Below are positions 50,835 to 60,086 of a DNA stretch of 61,000 nucleotides, piece by piece. The position numbers and the translations under genes are program-made. The notes beneath the pieces were generated by a model. That model was not told the origin of the DNA. It saw nothing but the letters and a program-made list of their open reading frames with translations, and did not search any database. Within the stretch, counting starts at the first letter, position 1. The number at the start of each line of letters is the position of its first letter. The DNA is from Cytobacillus firmus. Lineage in GTDB: Bacteria > Bacillota > Bacilli > Bacillales > Cytobacillaceae. Where the stretch lies: assembly GCF_023657595.1 (NCBI RefSeq), contig NZ_CP098323.1, forward strand, positions 35,001 to 96,000, read 5' to 3'.

Positions 50835-50893
50835 TAAGCTTAAAAAGCTGCTGCTAATAAAGCAGTTTCTCTGAAAGATAACAAGGATTTAAA

Positions 50894-50976
50894 CTTTGAA
50901 CTTCGAAAATTGTCTAGCGCAAGCAGCCTGCCCCCCTGAGGGTATTGGGGGTGGGCAAGGCGCTTGCGCTTTTCGT
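50894..50976 (+). repeat. Modular hairpin repeat, short copy before hslO
   Basis: Starts with the common flank ctttgaacttcgaaaattgt, then ctagcgcaagcagcc, a short hairpin gcccccctgag / gggggtgggc, and ends ggcgcttgcgcttttc. The hslO Shine-Dalgarno follows within 7 bases. Confidence 0.85.
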
Positions 50977-50991
50977 GGAAAGGAGCAAAAA

Positions 50992-51870
50992 ATGAGCGAT
51001 TATCTAGTAAAAGCACTTGCATATGATGGACAAGTCCGTGCCTATGCATCTTGCACTACCGAAACAGTTGGAGAGGGCCAGCGCAGACATTATACATGGC
51101 CAACTGCGTCAGCTGCTTTAGGAAGAGCCATGACGGCAGGCGTGATGATGGGTGCCATGCTGAAGGGCGATAACAAACTGACGATCAAAATCGAAGGCGG
51201 CGGCCCAATTGGGGCCATTCTGGTAGACAGCAATGCAAATGGAGAGGTTCGCGGATATGTAACAAACCCGCAGACGCACTTCGACCTTAATGAGCAGGGC
51301 AAGCTTGACGTGCGCCGTGCGGTCGGCACTGAAGGGACCCTGACGGTCGTGAAGGACATTGGAATGAGAGAACACTTCACAGGACAGGTTCCGCTGGTTT
51401 CGGGAGAACTTGGGGAAGATTTCACTTATTACTTCGTTACTTCTGAACAGGTTCCTTCATCCGTTGGAGTGGGGGTTCTCGTTAATCCTGATAACTCTAT
51501 TCTTGCTGCTGGAGGATTCATTCTTCAGCTTATGCCGGGAACAGATGAAGAGACGATTACTTTAATTGAGAACAGACTGAAAGAAATCCCGCCTGTATCC
51601 AAATTGATTCAGCAGGGCTTAACGCCTGAAGAGCTATTGGAAACGATTCTTGGCAAAGATAATGTGAAGTTCCTCGAGAAGCTTCCAGTATCCTTCACTT
51701 GCACATGTTCAAAAGAGCGTTTTGCCAATGCGATTATCAGCCTCGGTGAAGACGAAATCCAGCAGATGATCGATGAAGACGGCCAGGCTGAAGCTTCCTG
51801 CCACTTCTGCAACGAGAAATATCATTATACAAAAGAAGAACTGGAAGAATTAAAAAACGAAGTAAAGTGA
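50992..51870 (+). CDS. hslO: Redox-regulated chaperone Hsp33
   Basis: Holdase activated by oxidation. 292 residues: N-terminal substrate-binding domain ([19 protein letters not shown]) and the C-terminal zinc/redox switch with CTCS near 233-236 and CHFC near 266-269. ATG 50992 follows AAGGAG by 6 nt; the longer frame translates the repeat and is rejected. Between coaX and the PrsA-like gene, as in B. subtilis. Confidence 0.96.
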   Translation: MSDYLVKALAYDGQVRAYASCTTETVGEGQRRHYTWPTASAALGRAMTAGVMMGAMLKGDNKLTIKIEGGGPIGAILVDSNANGEVRGYVTNPQTHFDLNEQGKLDVRRAVGTEGTLTVVKDIGMREHFTGQVPLVSGELGEDFTYYFVTSEQVPSSVGVGVLVNPDNSILAAGGFILQLMPGTDEETITLIENRLKEIPPVSKLIQQGLTPEELLETILGKDNVKFLEKLPVSFTCTCSKERFANAIISLGEDEIQQMIDEDGQAEASCHFCNEKYHYTKEELEELKNEVK

Positions 51871-51876
51871 TAAAAT

Positions 51877-51938
51877 AAGCGTTTGCCGGTCTCCTAAAAG
51901 TCTGCCCTTTAGGCCGGGGCCAAACGCTTTTGTTTTTT
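51877..51938 (+). terminator. hslO terminator
   Basis: Long bipartite hairpin: aagcgtttg / caaacgctt outer stem enclosing ccgg...ctaaa / tttaggccgg, then a T-rich tail. Confidence 0.85.
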
Positions 51939-52011
51939 GAACTTAGAGAAATGTCCAGCTTCAGTGCCTGCCTCCTCGATTGTCGAGGAGGGGATGGTGC
52001 TTGCGCTTTTC
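51936..52011 (+). repeat. Modular hairpin repeat, short copy before the PrsA-like gene
   Basis: gaacttagagaaatgtccagc flank, then a short perfect hairpin cctcctcga / tcgaggagg and the end ggtgcttgcgcttttc. The loop is only three bases, the smallest version in the window. Confidence 0.82.
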
Positions 52012-52027
52012 TTAGGGGGAGGAGCAC

Positions 52028-52894
52028 TTGGAAAAGAGACAGCTTTTAATGATCATTGCCGGTTTAGTGTTACTGAATCTTATCACATTAGCCTTTTTGC
52101 TTTTTAAAGGCGATGGCAGCAGGGAAGCAGTAGCCAAAATCGGCGGAGAAAAAATCACTCGCCAGGATTGGATGAGTGAGATGGAAACGAAGTACGGAAA
52201 AAGCACCTTAAGCGAATTAATTGATCAGAAGGTCATTGAAGAAGCCGGGGAAAAATACGGGGTGAAAATCTCTGATAAGGCAGTAGACCTTGAGCTGAAA
52301 ATGGTCAAGACGATGTATGGCGGCAATTTCACTGATGAGATGAGTGAAGACAAATGGCGCAGGCAAATCAAGAACAATCTTATTCTTGAAGAGCTGCTGA
52401 CGTCTGATGTCTCTGTCTCAGAAGAGGAAATGAAGAGCTATTATGAAGAGAACAGCAGCCAATTTCATATTCCTGACACCTATCACATCTCTCAAATCAT
52501 TGTAAAAACAAAAGAAGAAGCAGAACAGACAGTGAAGGAGCTGGAAGAAGGCTCCAGCTTCTCTGTGCTGGCGATGGAGCGATCCATTGATGAATTCACT
52601 GCCAACCTTGGGGGAAATGCAGGGTATGTCAGTGAAGATGATGAGCACATACCGGCAGAAGTACTGGAACAGGTCAAAGACCTGAAGCCCGGCAAATGGA
52701 CTAAACCGGTTAAAACAGAAGATGGCTATGCTGTTGTCATGCTTCATGAGCATTTAAAGGGAGAAAAGTATTCCTTTAAAGAGGTAAAGAACATGATTCG
52801 CCGCCAGATAGCTCTTGAGCAGATGGATGTTCCTGTCTCTGCCAAGCCATTTTGGAAAGAGACGGATGTGGAATGGTTTTACGGTGAGCAGTAA
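52028..52894 (+). CDS. PrsA-like peptidyl-prolyl isomerase / foldase (YacD)
   Basis: 288 residues from TTG with GGGGGAGGAG upstream. Uncleaved or signal-anchor N-terminal helix near 6-27 (LLMIIAGLVLLNLITLAFLLF), no lipobox Cys, an alpha-helical SurA-like N-domain (TRQDWMSEMETKYG, LSELIDQKVIEEAGEKYGV), and a parvulin domain from about 145 (YHISQIIVKTKEEAE ... GNAGYVSED). Extracytoplasmic folding helper by family; B. subtilis YacD has no firm role known to me. Confidence 0.88.
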   Translation: MEKRQLLMIIAGLVLLNLITLAFLLFKGDGSREAVAKIGGEKITRQDWMSEMETKYGKSTLSELIDQKVIEEAGEKYGVKISDKAVDLELKMVKTMYGGNFTDEMSEDKWRRQIKNNLILEELLTSDVSVSEEEMKSYYEENSSQFHIPDTYHISQIIVKTKEEAEQTVKELEEGSSFSVLAMERSIDEFTANLGGNAGYVSEDDEHIPAEVLEQVKDLKPGKWTKPVKTEDGYAVVMLHEHLKGEKYSFKEVKNMIRRQIALEQMDVPVSAKPFWKETDVEWFYGEQ

Positions 52895-52900
52895 ATATAA

Positions 52901-52928
52901 AAACACGGAGCGAATTCCGTGTTTTTTT
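52901..52928 (+). terminator. Terminator after PrsA-like gene
   Basis: 9-bp stem (aaacacgga / tccgtgttt), 6-nt loop, seven Ts. Confidence 0.92.
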
Positions 52929-53016
52929 CTGCATAAATTGAGTATCATGAATAGAGATGGGTACTTATCTATAATGACAAAAGTATGAATTTTCTTTTAA
53001 ATGGCAGTCAAATTCA

Positions 53017-53045
53017 TTGACATTCCCATTGGAAATTGGTAAATT
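53017..53045 (+). promoter_or_regulatory. Sigma-A promoter of cysK
   Basis: TTGACA, 17-bp spacer, TAAATT. The spacer includes attggaaatt, similar to part of the CymR site known for B. subtilis sulfur genes; CymR control is inference only. Confidence 0.6.
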
Positions 53046-53089
53046 TAGATTAAACCAATAAAAATAGTCGGAAATAAGGAGTGGGGAAA

Positions 53090-54019
53090 ATGGTACGTGT
53101 AGCAAATTCAATTTCAGATCTTGTTGGCCATACGCCAATTGTGAAACTAAACCGTCTAGTTGATGATAATAGCGCAGATGTTTATCTAAAATTGGAGTAC
53201 ATGAATCCGGGGAGCAGCGTAAAAGACCGTATTGCCCTGGCAATGATTACGGCTGCAGAGAAAGATGGAAGTCTTAAACCAGGTGATACCATCATTGAAC
53301 CGACAAGCGGAAATACAGGAATTGGATTAGCGATGATTGCCGCAGCCAAAGGCTATAAAGCCGTTCTTGTGATGCCGGAGACAATGAGTATGGAGCGCCG
53401 CAATCTGCTGCGTGCTTACGGGGCTGACCTTGTCCTCACACCTGGACCGGAAGGAATGGGCGGTGCGATCCGCAAGGCGGAGGAGCTGGCAAAGGAACAT
53501 GGCTATTTCGTTCCTCAGCAGTTTGAAAACCCTGCGAACCCTGAAGTTCACCGTTTAACAACTGGACCTGAAATTACAGAGCAAATGGGCGACCAGCTGG
53601 ATGCCTTCATTTCCGGAATCGGAACAGGCGGAACCATTACAGGAGCCGGCCAGGTGCTTAAAGAAAAATATAAAAACATCAAAATTTACGCAGTGGAGCC
53701 AACTGATTCACCTGTCCTATCAGGCGGAAAGCCGGGCCCGCATAAAATCCAGGGCATTGGAGCGGGGTTTGTACCGGATACACTGGATACAAAGATTTAT
53801 GATGAAGTAATCCAGATTGCGAACGATGAGGCATTTAATTATGCCCGCCGTGCGGCCAAAGAAGAAGGTATCCTTGGAGGAATTTCCTCCGGTGCGGCGA
53901 TCAGTGCGGCACTGAAGGTCGCTAAAGAGCTTGGCAAGGGCAAAAAAGTTCTGGCCATTCTCCCAAGTAACGGCGAACGTTATTTAAGTACTCCTTTATA
54001 CCAATTTGAAGCTGAATAA
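53090..54019 (+). CDS. cysK: Cysteine synthase A (O-acetylserine sulfhydrylase)
   Basis: PLP enzyme making cysteine from O-acetylserine and sulfide; in B. subtilis it also partners CymR. 309 residues. [10 protein letters not shown] near 39-48 holds the Schiff-base Lys; [13 protein letters not shown] near 67-79 and [12 protein letters not shown] near 175-186 bind substrate and phosphate. ATG 53090 has AAGGAG 8 nt upstream; GTG 53081 overlaps that site. Confidence 0.97.
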   Translation: MVRVANSISDLVGHTPIVKLNRLVDDNSADVYLKLEYMNPGSSVKDRIALAMITAAEKDGSLKPGDTIIEPTSGNTGIGLAMIAAAKGYKAVLVMPETMSMERRNLLRAYGADLVLTPGPEGMGGAIRKAEELAKEHGYFVPQQFENPANPEVHRLTTGPEITEQMGDQLDAFISGIGTGGTITGAGQVLKEKYKNIKIYAVEPTDSPVLSGGKPGPHKIQGIGAGFVPDTLDTKIYDEVIQIANDEAFNYARRAAKEEGILGGISSGAAISAALKVAKELGKGKKVLAILPSNGERYLSTPLYQFEAE

Positions 54020-54027
54020 TTGATAAG

Positions 54028-54057
54028 ACAGCGGTCTCTGATGGCCGCTGTTTTTTG
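54028..54057 (+). terminator. cysK terminator
   Basis: acagcgg / ccgctgt stem with a loop of about 10 nt, six Ts. Confidence 0.85.
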
Positions 54058-54131
54058 TGTAATAAAAATTATGAAAGCATGCCCCGTATCATGTATGATG
54101 AAAAAAGAGAAATATATAGGGGTGACTTTTA

Positions 54132-55547
54132 GTGAAGCATCTTCAGATCCATGCAAAAAAAATACCATACACATATAACCGGTTTTTCCGCACATACCGC
54201 TCGCTGTCTGAGGGATTGCCGCATCATGTTTTACTTGAAAGCGGACGGGGCGGCAGGTACAGTATTGCAGCTTTTGAGCCGGAAGCCATTTTAACAGGCA
54301 AAAATTCACAGCTTGAAATCACTGCAGACGGGGAAAAGCAGGTGCTCGAAGGCAACCCCCTTCACCTGATGCAGGAATGGCTGAATCAATATAATGCAGA
54401 TAAGCTTGAAGAACTTCCTGACTTTCAGGGAGGTGCAATCGGGTTCATCAGCTATGACTACGCACGATATATCGAAAAGCTCCCAGATGAAGCCCGGGAT
54501 GATCTGCAAATACCTGATATCCACTTTTTTATTTATAAAGATTGCTTTGTCTTTGATCATGAAACGGAACAGCTCTGGCTTCTATTCTTATATGAAAAAG
54601 GGGAAGAGCACTCGATCGAGGAACGGGCAGATAATTGGGAGCAGAGATGGAAGAATGAGAGCGGAGAGCCTTCTAAGAAAGCCGGATACAGACCGGCAGA
54701 ACAAACACTTGGTGTATCCATGAACGAAGAAGAATTCCAGTCTGCTGTCCGAAGTGTTCAGGGTTATATTTCACAGGGAGATGTCTTTCAGGTGAATCTT
54801 TCGGTACGACAAAGCCGCCCGATACATATACAGGCTATGGATGTATACGAGCAGCTGAGGGTGTTAAATCCCTCTCCATACATGGGGTATTTCCATACAC
54901 CTGCATACCAGCTTGTGAGCGCATCGCCTGAGCTGCTGATTAAGAAAAAAGGAAACACCGTCAGCACGCGGCCGATTGCCGGGACAAGATCCCGGGGGAA
55001 GGATCATGAGGAGGACCTCAAGCTCGCCAGTGAACTGATTGAAAATGAGAAAGAGCGTGCAGAGCACGTAATGCTGGTTGACCTGGAGAGAAATGACCTG
55101 GGCAGAGTCTGCGAATATGGGACAGTTGAAGTGGATGAGTTCATGGTCATTGAAAAATACTCACATGTGATGCATATCGTTTCCAATGTAAAAGGCGAGC
55201 TGGCAGAAGGCAAAAATGCAGTTGATATCATTGACGCTGTATTTCCCGGGGGAACGATTACGGGTGCCCCTAAGGTGCGCACCATGGAAATCATTGAAGA
55301 GCTTGAACCGGTCACAAGGGGACCATACACCGGCTCTCTTGGCTGGATCAATTTCAGCGGTGATCTTGAGCTGAATATCATCATCCGCACCATGCTCGTG
55401 AAAGATGGACAGGCCCATGTGCAGGCAGGTGCAGGCATTGTTATTGACTCTAATCCGAAAAATGAATACAAAGAGTCGCTGAAAAAGGCAATTGCTCTTT
55501 GGAAAGCAAAAGAACTCGCAGAACAGGCAAAAGGGGATCAGCTATGA
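54132..55547 (+). CDS. pabB: Aminodeoxychorismate synthase component I
   Basis: Combines chorismate with ammonia from PabA on the way to p-aminobenzoate. 471 residues. Chorismate-binding core: [16 protein letters not shown] near 215-230, [25 protein letters not shown] (in part) near 258, [19 protein letters not shown] near 306, and [22 protein letters not shown] (in part) near 371. Starts at GTG with AGGGGTGA upstream. First gene of the folate operon; the stop overlaps pabA as ATGA. Confidence 0.96.
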   Translation: MKHLQIHAKKIPYTYNRFFRTYRSLSEGLPHHVLLESGRGGRYSIAAFEPEAILTGKNSQLEITADGEKQVLEGNPLHLMQEWLNQYNADKLEELPDFQGGAIGFISYDYARYIEKLPDEARDDLQIPDIHFFIYKDCFVFDHETEQLWLLFLYEKGEEHSIEERADNWEQRWKNESGEPSKKAGYRPAEQTLGVSMNEEEFQSAVRSVQGYISQGDVFQVNLSVRQSRPIHIQAMDVYEQLRVLNPSPYMGYFHTPAYQLVSASPELLIKKKGNTVSTRPIAGTRSRGKDHEEDLKLASELIENEKERAEHVMLVDLERNDLGRVCEYGTVEVDEFMVIEKYSHVMHIVSNVKGELAEGKNAVDIIDAVFPGGTITGAPKVRTMEIIEELEPVTRGPYTGSLGWINFSGDLELNIIIRTMLVKDGQAHVQAGAGIVIDSNPKNEYKESLKKAIALWKAKELAEQAKGDQL

Positions 55548-56137
55548 TTTATATGATCGATAATTATGATTCTTTTACGTATAATCTCGTACAGTATCTC
55601 GGTGAATTAGGCGAAGAGCTAGTTGTCAAAAGAAACGATGAAACATCGATTTCTGAAATAGGCAGTATGCAGCCGAAGTTCCTGATGATCTCTCCGGGTC
55701 CGTGCAGCCCGAATGAAGCAGGCATCAGCCTGAAAGCCATTGAAGCTTTTGCAGGCAAAATCCCGGTCTTTGGCGTTTGTCTTGGACATCAGTCAATTGC
55801 TCAAGTATTCGGAGGCGATGTGGTGCAGGCAGAGCGTCTGATGCATGGAAAAACCTCTGACATTTTTCATGATGGAAAGTCTATATTTAAAGACCTGCCC
55901 AACCCTTTTCCTGCTACCCGCTACCATTCGCTGATTGTCAAAAAGGAAACACTTCCTGAATGTCTTGAGGTTTCAGCATGGACAGCTGAGGGAGAGATTA
56001 TGGCCATTCGCCATAAGGAATTGCCTGTAGAAGGTGTCCAATTCCACCCTGAGTCAATTATGACCACGGCCGGAAAGGAACTCCTTCAGAATTTTATTCA
56101 GCATTACAAAGCTTCACTGCAGGCAGAGGGGCTGTAA
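55544..56137 (+). CDS. pabA: Aminodeoxychorismate/anthranilate synthase glutamine amidotransferase
   Basis: Supplies ammonia to PabB and, in B. subtilis, also to TrpE since the trp operon lacks its own subunit. 197 residues. Class I amidotransferase with [11 protein letters not shown] near 77-87 (catalytic Cys79), RYHSL near 126, and the HPES triad part in [10 protein letters not shown] near 166-175. ATG 55544 overlaps the pabB stop; the longer frame is rejected because AAGGGG fits this ATG. Confidence 0.96.
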   Translation: MIYMIDNYDSFTYNLVQYLGELGEELVVKRNDETSISEIGSMQPKFLMISPGPCSPNEAGISLKAIEAFAGKIPVFGVCLGHQSIAQVFGGDVVQAERLMHGKTSDIFHDGKSIFKDLPNPFPATRYHSLIVKKETLPECLEVSAWTAEGEIMAIRHKELPVEGVQFHPESIMTTAGKELLQNFIQHYKASLQAEGL

Positions 56138-56140
56138 ACC

Positions 56141-56998
56141 TTGTATATTTATATGAATGGGGAAATTGTCAGGAAAGAGGAGGCCAGGATCTCTCCTTTT
56201 GATCATGGCTTTTTATATGGAATGGGGCTGTTTGAGACGTTCCGTGTCTATAATGGGCATCCCTTTTTATTGGACGATCATCTGGAGAGGCTGAACCGAA
56301 GCCTTAAAGCGATAAATATCGAAGCATTTTATACCAGGGAACAGGTGCTCGCAGCGCTGGATATGCTGCTCGGAAAAAACGGATTCCATAATGCCTATAT
56401 CCGGATGAATGTGTCAGCGGGTAACGGGGAGATTGGCCTGCAGACAGATTCGTACAAAAACCCGAATACGATTATTTTCTGCAAACCGCTTCCGCCAAGA
56501 AGTGCAAGCGCAGAAAAGCAGGCAGTGATGCTTGAGATTCCCCGCAATACACCTGAAGGGGCCGAACGTCTGAAGTCCCACCATTATTTAAATAACATTC
56601 TGGCTAAAAAGGAAGCGGGGGACGATCCAGGCATAGAAGGGATCTTCCTGACCAGGGATGGCTACCTGGCAGAAGGAATCACTTCGAACTTATTCTGGAT
56701 TCGTGATGGCCATTTATTTACCCCGTCTCTTCATACCGGCATACTAAACGGCATTACCCGGGAATTTGTAATCAGGCTTGCCGGAAAGATGGGGATGAAT
56801 GTGGAGGAAGGCCTGTACAGACCAGAAGCTGTAAGAGATGCGGATGAAGTTTTTGTCACGAACTCCATCCAGGAAATTGTGCCAATCTCCTCGTTTGACG
56901 GCCATTCAATGCCAGGGTTATCCGGGAAGAAAACATCGGAGCTCCAGATGCACTATGAAAACAACTGTGAACACTTATGGAGCAGGAATGAACTGTAG
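56141..56998 (+). CDS. pabC: Aminodeoxychorismate lyase
   Basis: PLP enzyme of fold type IV that releases pyruvate from aminodeoxychorismate to give p-aminobenzoate. 285 residues. FDHGFLYGMGLFETFRVYNG near 20-39, the Lys in RLKSHHYLNNILAKKEA near 146-162, and EGITSNLFWIRDGHLFTP near 180-197 are typical of the branched-chain aminotransferase/lyase group. Starts at TTG, 3 bases after pabA, with GAGGGG upstream. Confidence 0.94.
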   Translation: MYIYMNGEIVRKEEARISPFDHGFLYGMGLFETFRVYNGHPFLLDDHLERLNRSLKAINIEAFYTREQVLAALDMLLGKNGFHNAYIRMNVSAGNGEIGLQTDSYKNPNTIIFCKPLPPRSASAEKQAVMLEIPRNTPEGAERLKSHHYLNNILAKKEAGDDPGIEGIFLTRDGYLAEGITSNLFWIRDGHLFTPSLHTGILNGITREFVIRLAGKMGMNVEEGLYRPEAVRDADEVFVTNSIQEIVPISSFDGHSMPGLSGKKTSELQMHYENNCEHLWSRNEL

Positions 56999-57009
56999 GA
57001 GGATTCAGA

Positions 57010-57846
57010 ATGTCTAAAACAACAATTCAGTGTGGGCCATATACGCTAGATTACGGGAAGAAAACCATTGTAATGGGAATTTTAAATGCAACGCCTGACT
57101 CCTTTTCGGATGGCGGCAAATACTGTCATCAGGATCTGGCCGTCAAGCGTGCTTTGGAGATGGTTGAAAACGGAGCAGATATCATCGATGTCGGCGGAGA
57201 GTCAACCCGTCCGGGATTCGATCCGGTATCTGCAGATGAAGAGCTGAGACGTGTTCTTCCTGTTATCGAGGCAATTTCAAAAGAAGTGGATGTTCCGATA
57301 TCCATTGATACCTATAAAGCTGAAGTCGCCAGGCAGGCCATTGAAGCCGGGGCCCATATCATCAATGATGTATGGGGAGCCAAAGCGGATCCTGAAATGG
57401 CATCAACCGCAGCGGAAACGGGAGCGCCGATCATCTTAATGCATAACCGCAAGGATATGGAATACACATCCTTTTTCCGTGATGTTATGAATGACCTGTA
57501 CGAAAGCATTGCGCTTGTAAAGTCTGCAGGTGTTAAAGACGAGAATATTATCCTTGACCCGGGCATCGGCTTTGCTAAGGACTTGAACTATAATCTCGAA
57601 ATGATGAGGGATTTGGATAAGCTTGTGGCCATCGGGTATCCTGTTCTGCTTGGCACATCGAAGAAGCGGATGATCGGAACCATTCTGGACCTTCCGGTTG
57701 AGGAGCGGACAGAAGGAACGGGAGCGACGGTTTGCTACGGCATCCAAAAGGGCTGCCAGATGATCCGCATTCATGATGTAAAGGAAATGAGCCGAATGGC
57801 TAAAATGATGGACGCTTTAATGGGAAAAGGTGAATACAATGGATAA
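57010..57846 (+). CDS. folP: Dihydropteroate synthase
   Basis: Joins p-aminobenzoate to hydroxymethyl-dihydropterin pyrophosphate; the target of sulfonamides. 278 residues, TIM barrel. GILNATPDSFSDGGKY near 24-39, GADIIDVGGESTRPG near 57-71, ISIDTYKAEVA and the C-terminal MIRIHDVKEM near 255-264 are present. AGGAGG precedes the ATG. Named sul in B. subtilis. The end overlaps folB by 8 bases. Confidence 0.97.
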   Translation: MSKTTIQCGPYTLDYGKKTIVMGILNATPDSFSDGGKYCHQDLAVKRALEMVENGADIIDVGGESTRPGFDPVSADEELRRVLPVIEAISKEVDVPISIDTYKAEVARQAIEAGAHIINDVWGAKADPEMASTAAETGAPIILMHNRKDMEYTSFFRDVMNDLYESIALVKSAGVKDENIILDPGIGFAKDLNYNLEMMRDLDKLVAIGYPVLLGTSKKRMIGTILDLPVEERTEGTGATVCYGIQKGCQMIRIHDVKEMSRMAKMMDALMGKGEYNG

Positions 57847-58201
57847 AATTTATGTGAACCGAATGGAGTTTTATGGCTACCATGGTGTTTTTCCGGAAGA
57901 AACACGCCTTGGCCAGCGCTTTGCTGTAGATCTTACTGTCGAAGCAGACCTGAAAAAGGCGGGGGAAACCGATAATCTTGATGACTCCATCAACTATGGC
58001 GAGCTGTATGCAGTGTGCAAAGAGGTTGTGGAAGGGGAGCCCTATAAGCTGGTTGAAGCTGTAGCAGAAAAGCTGGCAGCAGAACTACTTTCCCGGTTCC
58101 CGCTTATTTTGCAGCTGACGGTCAAAGTGATCAAGCCTGATCCGCCTATTCCCGGCCACTATCAGTCGGTAGCCGTCGAGATTACGAGAGGCAGATCATG
58201 A
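57839..58201 (+). CDS. folB: Dihydroneopterin aldolase
   Basis: Cleaves dihydroneopterin to hydroxymethyl-dihydropterin and glycolaldehyde. 120 residues. FYGYHGVFPEETRLGQRF near 10-27 with the catalytic Glu, SINYGELYAV near 50-59, YKLVEAVAEKLA near 70, and the terminal KPDPPIPGHYQSVAVEI with its Lys. ATG 57839 fits AAAAGGTGA better than GTG 57830. Overlaps folP and folK. Confidence 0.96.
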   Translation: MDKIYVNRMEFYGYHGVFPEETRLGQRFAVDLTVEADLKKAGETDNLDDSINYGELYAVCKEVVEGEPYKLVEAVAEKLAAELLSRFPLILQLTVKVIKPDPPIPGHYQSVAVEITRGRS

Positions 58202-58725
58202 GGAACACCGCTTTTATTGCGCTTGGCTCAAATATCGGAAGCCGGTTTGACCACTTGAAGAAAGCAGTTGAGATGATTGATCAGCTTCCGCAAACCCAAG
58301 TGGTAAATACTTCATCTGTTTATGAAACAGATCCGGTCGGTTATGAAGATCAAGAACAATTTCTGAATATGGCAATCCAAATTTCTACCGGCTTAGATCC
58401 TTTTGAATTGCTGGATGCGTGCCTTGATATCGAATTGAAACTTGGGAGAAAAAGGGAAATCCATTGGGGCCCGCGGACAATAGACCTTGACATTTTGCTG
58501 TATAGTCACGAAAATATTGAAACAGAGAAGCTAATAGTTCCTCATCCTCGGATGCATGAAAGAGCGTTTGTCCTTGTTCCTCTTTTAGAGGTTGATTCCA
58601 GCATCAGGCTTCCGAAGATGGAGCGGCCTTTAATTTCAATACTGGAAGATATACCTGACAGAGAGGGAGTACGGATATGGAAGCAGAAAAATGGGGAAGA
58701 CGTATTCGCGCTTTTCGAAAGCTAA
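58198..58725 (+). CDS. folK: 2-amino-4-hydroxy-6-hydroxymethyldihydropteridine pyrophosphokinase
   Basis: Activates hydroxymethyl-dihydropterin with ATP for FolP. 175 residues. IALGSNIGSRFDHL near 6-19, SSVYETDPVGYEDQEQFLNM near 39-58, and the HPPK signature GPRTIDLDILLYS near 90-102, then PHPRMHERAFVLVPL near 112-126. ATGA overlap with folB. The yazB gene starts inside its 3' end. Confidence 0.96.
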   Translation: MRNTAFIALGSNIGSRFDHLKKAVEMIDQLPQTQVVNTSSVYETDPVGYEDQEQFLNMAIQISTGLDPFELLDACLDIELKLGRKREIHWGPRTIDLDILLYSHENIETEKLIVPHPRMHERAFVLVPLLEVDSSIRLPKMERPLISILEDIPDREGVRIWKQKNGEDVFALFES

Positions 58726-58892
58726 AAGGATTTACACAAGAAGGATTTGCAAGAGAGCTCGGTGTATCGGTTTCAATTTTAGGTGAAATTGAAAGAGGAA
58801 ACCGCATGCCTGCACCGGCTTTAATCGAGCAGATCGCTCAGGCGCTTAAAGTGACACAGGAAGAATTGGCTCCCAGACAGGAGCAGGATTAA
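58677..58892 (+). CDS. yazB: XRE-family helix-turn-helix protein YazB
   Basis: 71 residues, essentially one Cro/C1 helix-turn-helix: WGRRIRAFRKLKGFTQEGFA then ELGVSVSILGEIERGNRMPA. No effector domain. Its target is unknown; the constant position in the folate cluster suggests local regulation, which is inference. GAGGGAG lies 8 nt before the ATG, inside folK, and the two frames overlap by 49 bases. Confidence 0.9.
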   Translation: MEAEKWGRRIRAFRKLKGFTQEGFARELGVSVSILGEIERGNRMPAPALIEQIAQALKVTQEELAPRQEQD

Positions 58893-58929
58893 TATATAAG
58901 TTTGAATAATTACAGAGGGAGGTGCAATT

Positions 58930-59931
58930 ATGTTCAAAATAGGTGATATCGAGCTGAAAAACCGTGTGGTACTGGCTCCAATGGCCGGAGTATGCAATTC
59001 CGCTTTCCGTCTGACTGTGAAAGAATTCGGTGCCGGTCTTGTATGTGCTGAGATGGTCAGCGACAAAGGCATTGTCCTCCAGAACGAAAAGACGATGAAC
59101 ATGCTTTATATTGATGAAAGAGAAAAGCCGCTAAGCCTGCAGATTTTCGGAGGCAAAAAAGAGACGCTTGTAGAAGCGGCGAAATTTGTAGATCAAAATA
59201 CGAATGCGGATATCATCGACATTAACATGGGCTGCCCTGTCCCTAAAATCACCAAATGTGATGCGGGTGCCAAGTGGCTGCTTGACCCGGATAAAATTTA
59301 TGAAATGGTTTCTGCTGTAACAGCCGCTGTTGAAAAGCCGGTTACCGTAAAAATGCGGATGGGCTGGGATGAAGATCACATCTACGCTGTTAAAAACGCT
59401 CAGGCGGTTGAGCGCGCTGGGGGCAAAGCTGTAGCCCTTCACGGCCGGACGCGCGTCCAGATGTATGAAGGTCAAGCGAACTGGGATATTATCCGCGAAG
59501 TAAAGCAGAACATTAACATTCCGCTAATCGGAAATGGTGATGTGGAAACACCTCAGGATGCCAAGCGCATGCTGGATGAAACAGGCTGTGACGGTGTCAT
59601 GATCGGACGGGCTGCACTGGGGAACCCATGGATGATTTACCGTACAGTCAAATACCTTGAGACGGGTGAATTAATGGGCGAGCCTTCTGTACGAGAGAAG
59701 ATGGATGTGTGCATCCTCCATTTGGACCGCCTGATTTCATTAAAGGGTGAACATATCGCTGTACTCGAAATGCGAAAGCATGCTGCATGGTACCTGAAAG
59801 GAATCCGCGGCAATGCGAAGGTCCGCAATGGAATCAATGAATCCAATACAAGAGAAGAATTGGTGGGCGTTCTTAACGCTCTTGTCATTGATGCAGAAGA
59901 AAAAGAAAGAAGCCAGATACAGGCTGTATAA
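58930..59931 (+). CDS. dusB: tRNA-dihydrouridine synthase DusB
   Basis: FMN-dependent reductase that makes dihydrouridine in tRNA. 333 residues. VVLAPMAGVCNSAFRL near 13-28, NMGCPVPKITKCDAGAKWL near 99-117 with the catalytic Cys102, GRTRVQMYEGQANWD near 171-185, and IGNGDVETPQDAKRML near 198-213. GGGAGGTG precedes the ATG. In B. subtilis (yacF) it lies between the folate cluster and lysS, as here. Confidence 0.95.
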   Translation: MFKIGDIELKNRVVLAPMAGVCNSAFRLTVKEFGAGLVCAEMVSDKGIVLQNEKTMNMLYIDEREKPLSLQIFGGKKETLVEAAKFVDQNTNADIIDINMGCPVPKITKCDAGAKWLLDPDKIYEMVSAVTAAVEKPVTVKMRMGWDEDHIYAVKNAQAVERAGGKAVALHGRTRVQMYEGQANWDIIREVKQNINIPLIGNGDVETPQDAKRMLDETGCDGVMIGRAALGNPWMIYRTVKYLETGELMGEPSVREKMDVCILHLDRLISLKGEHIAVLEMRKHAAWYLKGIRGNAKVRNGINESNTREELVGVLNALVIDAEEKERSQIQAV

Positions 59932-59942
59932 CTGCGTAAAGT

Positions 59943-59971
59943 TTGACAGGCTGACATTCTTTGCCTATAAT
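59943..59971 (+). promoter_or_regulatory. Consensus sigma-A promoter between dusB and lysS
   Basis: TTGACA, exactly 17 bp, TATAAT. A start near 59978 would place a strong terminator hairpin within the first 10-40 transcribed bases. Confidence 0.75.
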
Positions 59972-59986
59972 ACTTTTGATAAATGG

Positions 59987-60019
59987 AAACTGCCAGTGCA
60001 TGAACTGGCAGTTTTTATT
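59987..60019 (+). terminator. dusB terminator or lysS attenuator
   Basis: Perfect 11-bp stem (aaactgccagt / actggcagttt), 6-nt loop, five Ts. Confidence 0.92.
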
Positions 60020-60086
60020 CTATTTAACTATTTAGGATGTCTGATTTGCCAGCATTGTGTAAAATAATAGAGATATACATTTTTGA

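Noticed and set aside
50896..50991. N-terminal extension of hslO
   Set aside because: It is a translation of the short hairpin repeat; Hsp33 proteins begin at the ATG chosen.
55004..55471. 155-codon minus-strand frame opposite pabB
   Set aside because: Low-complexity Ser-rich shadow of the pabB frame.
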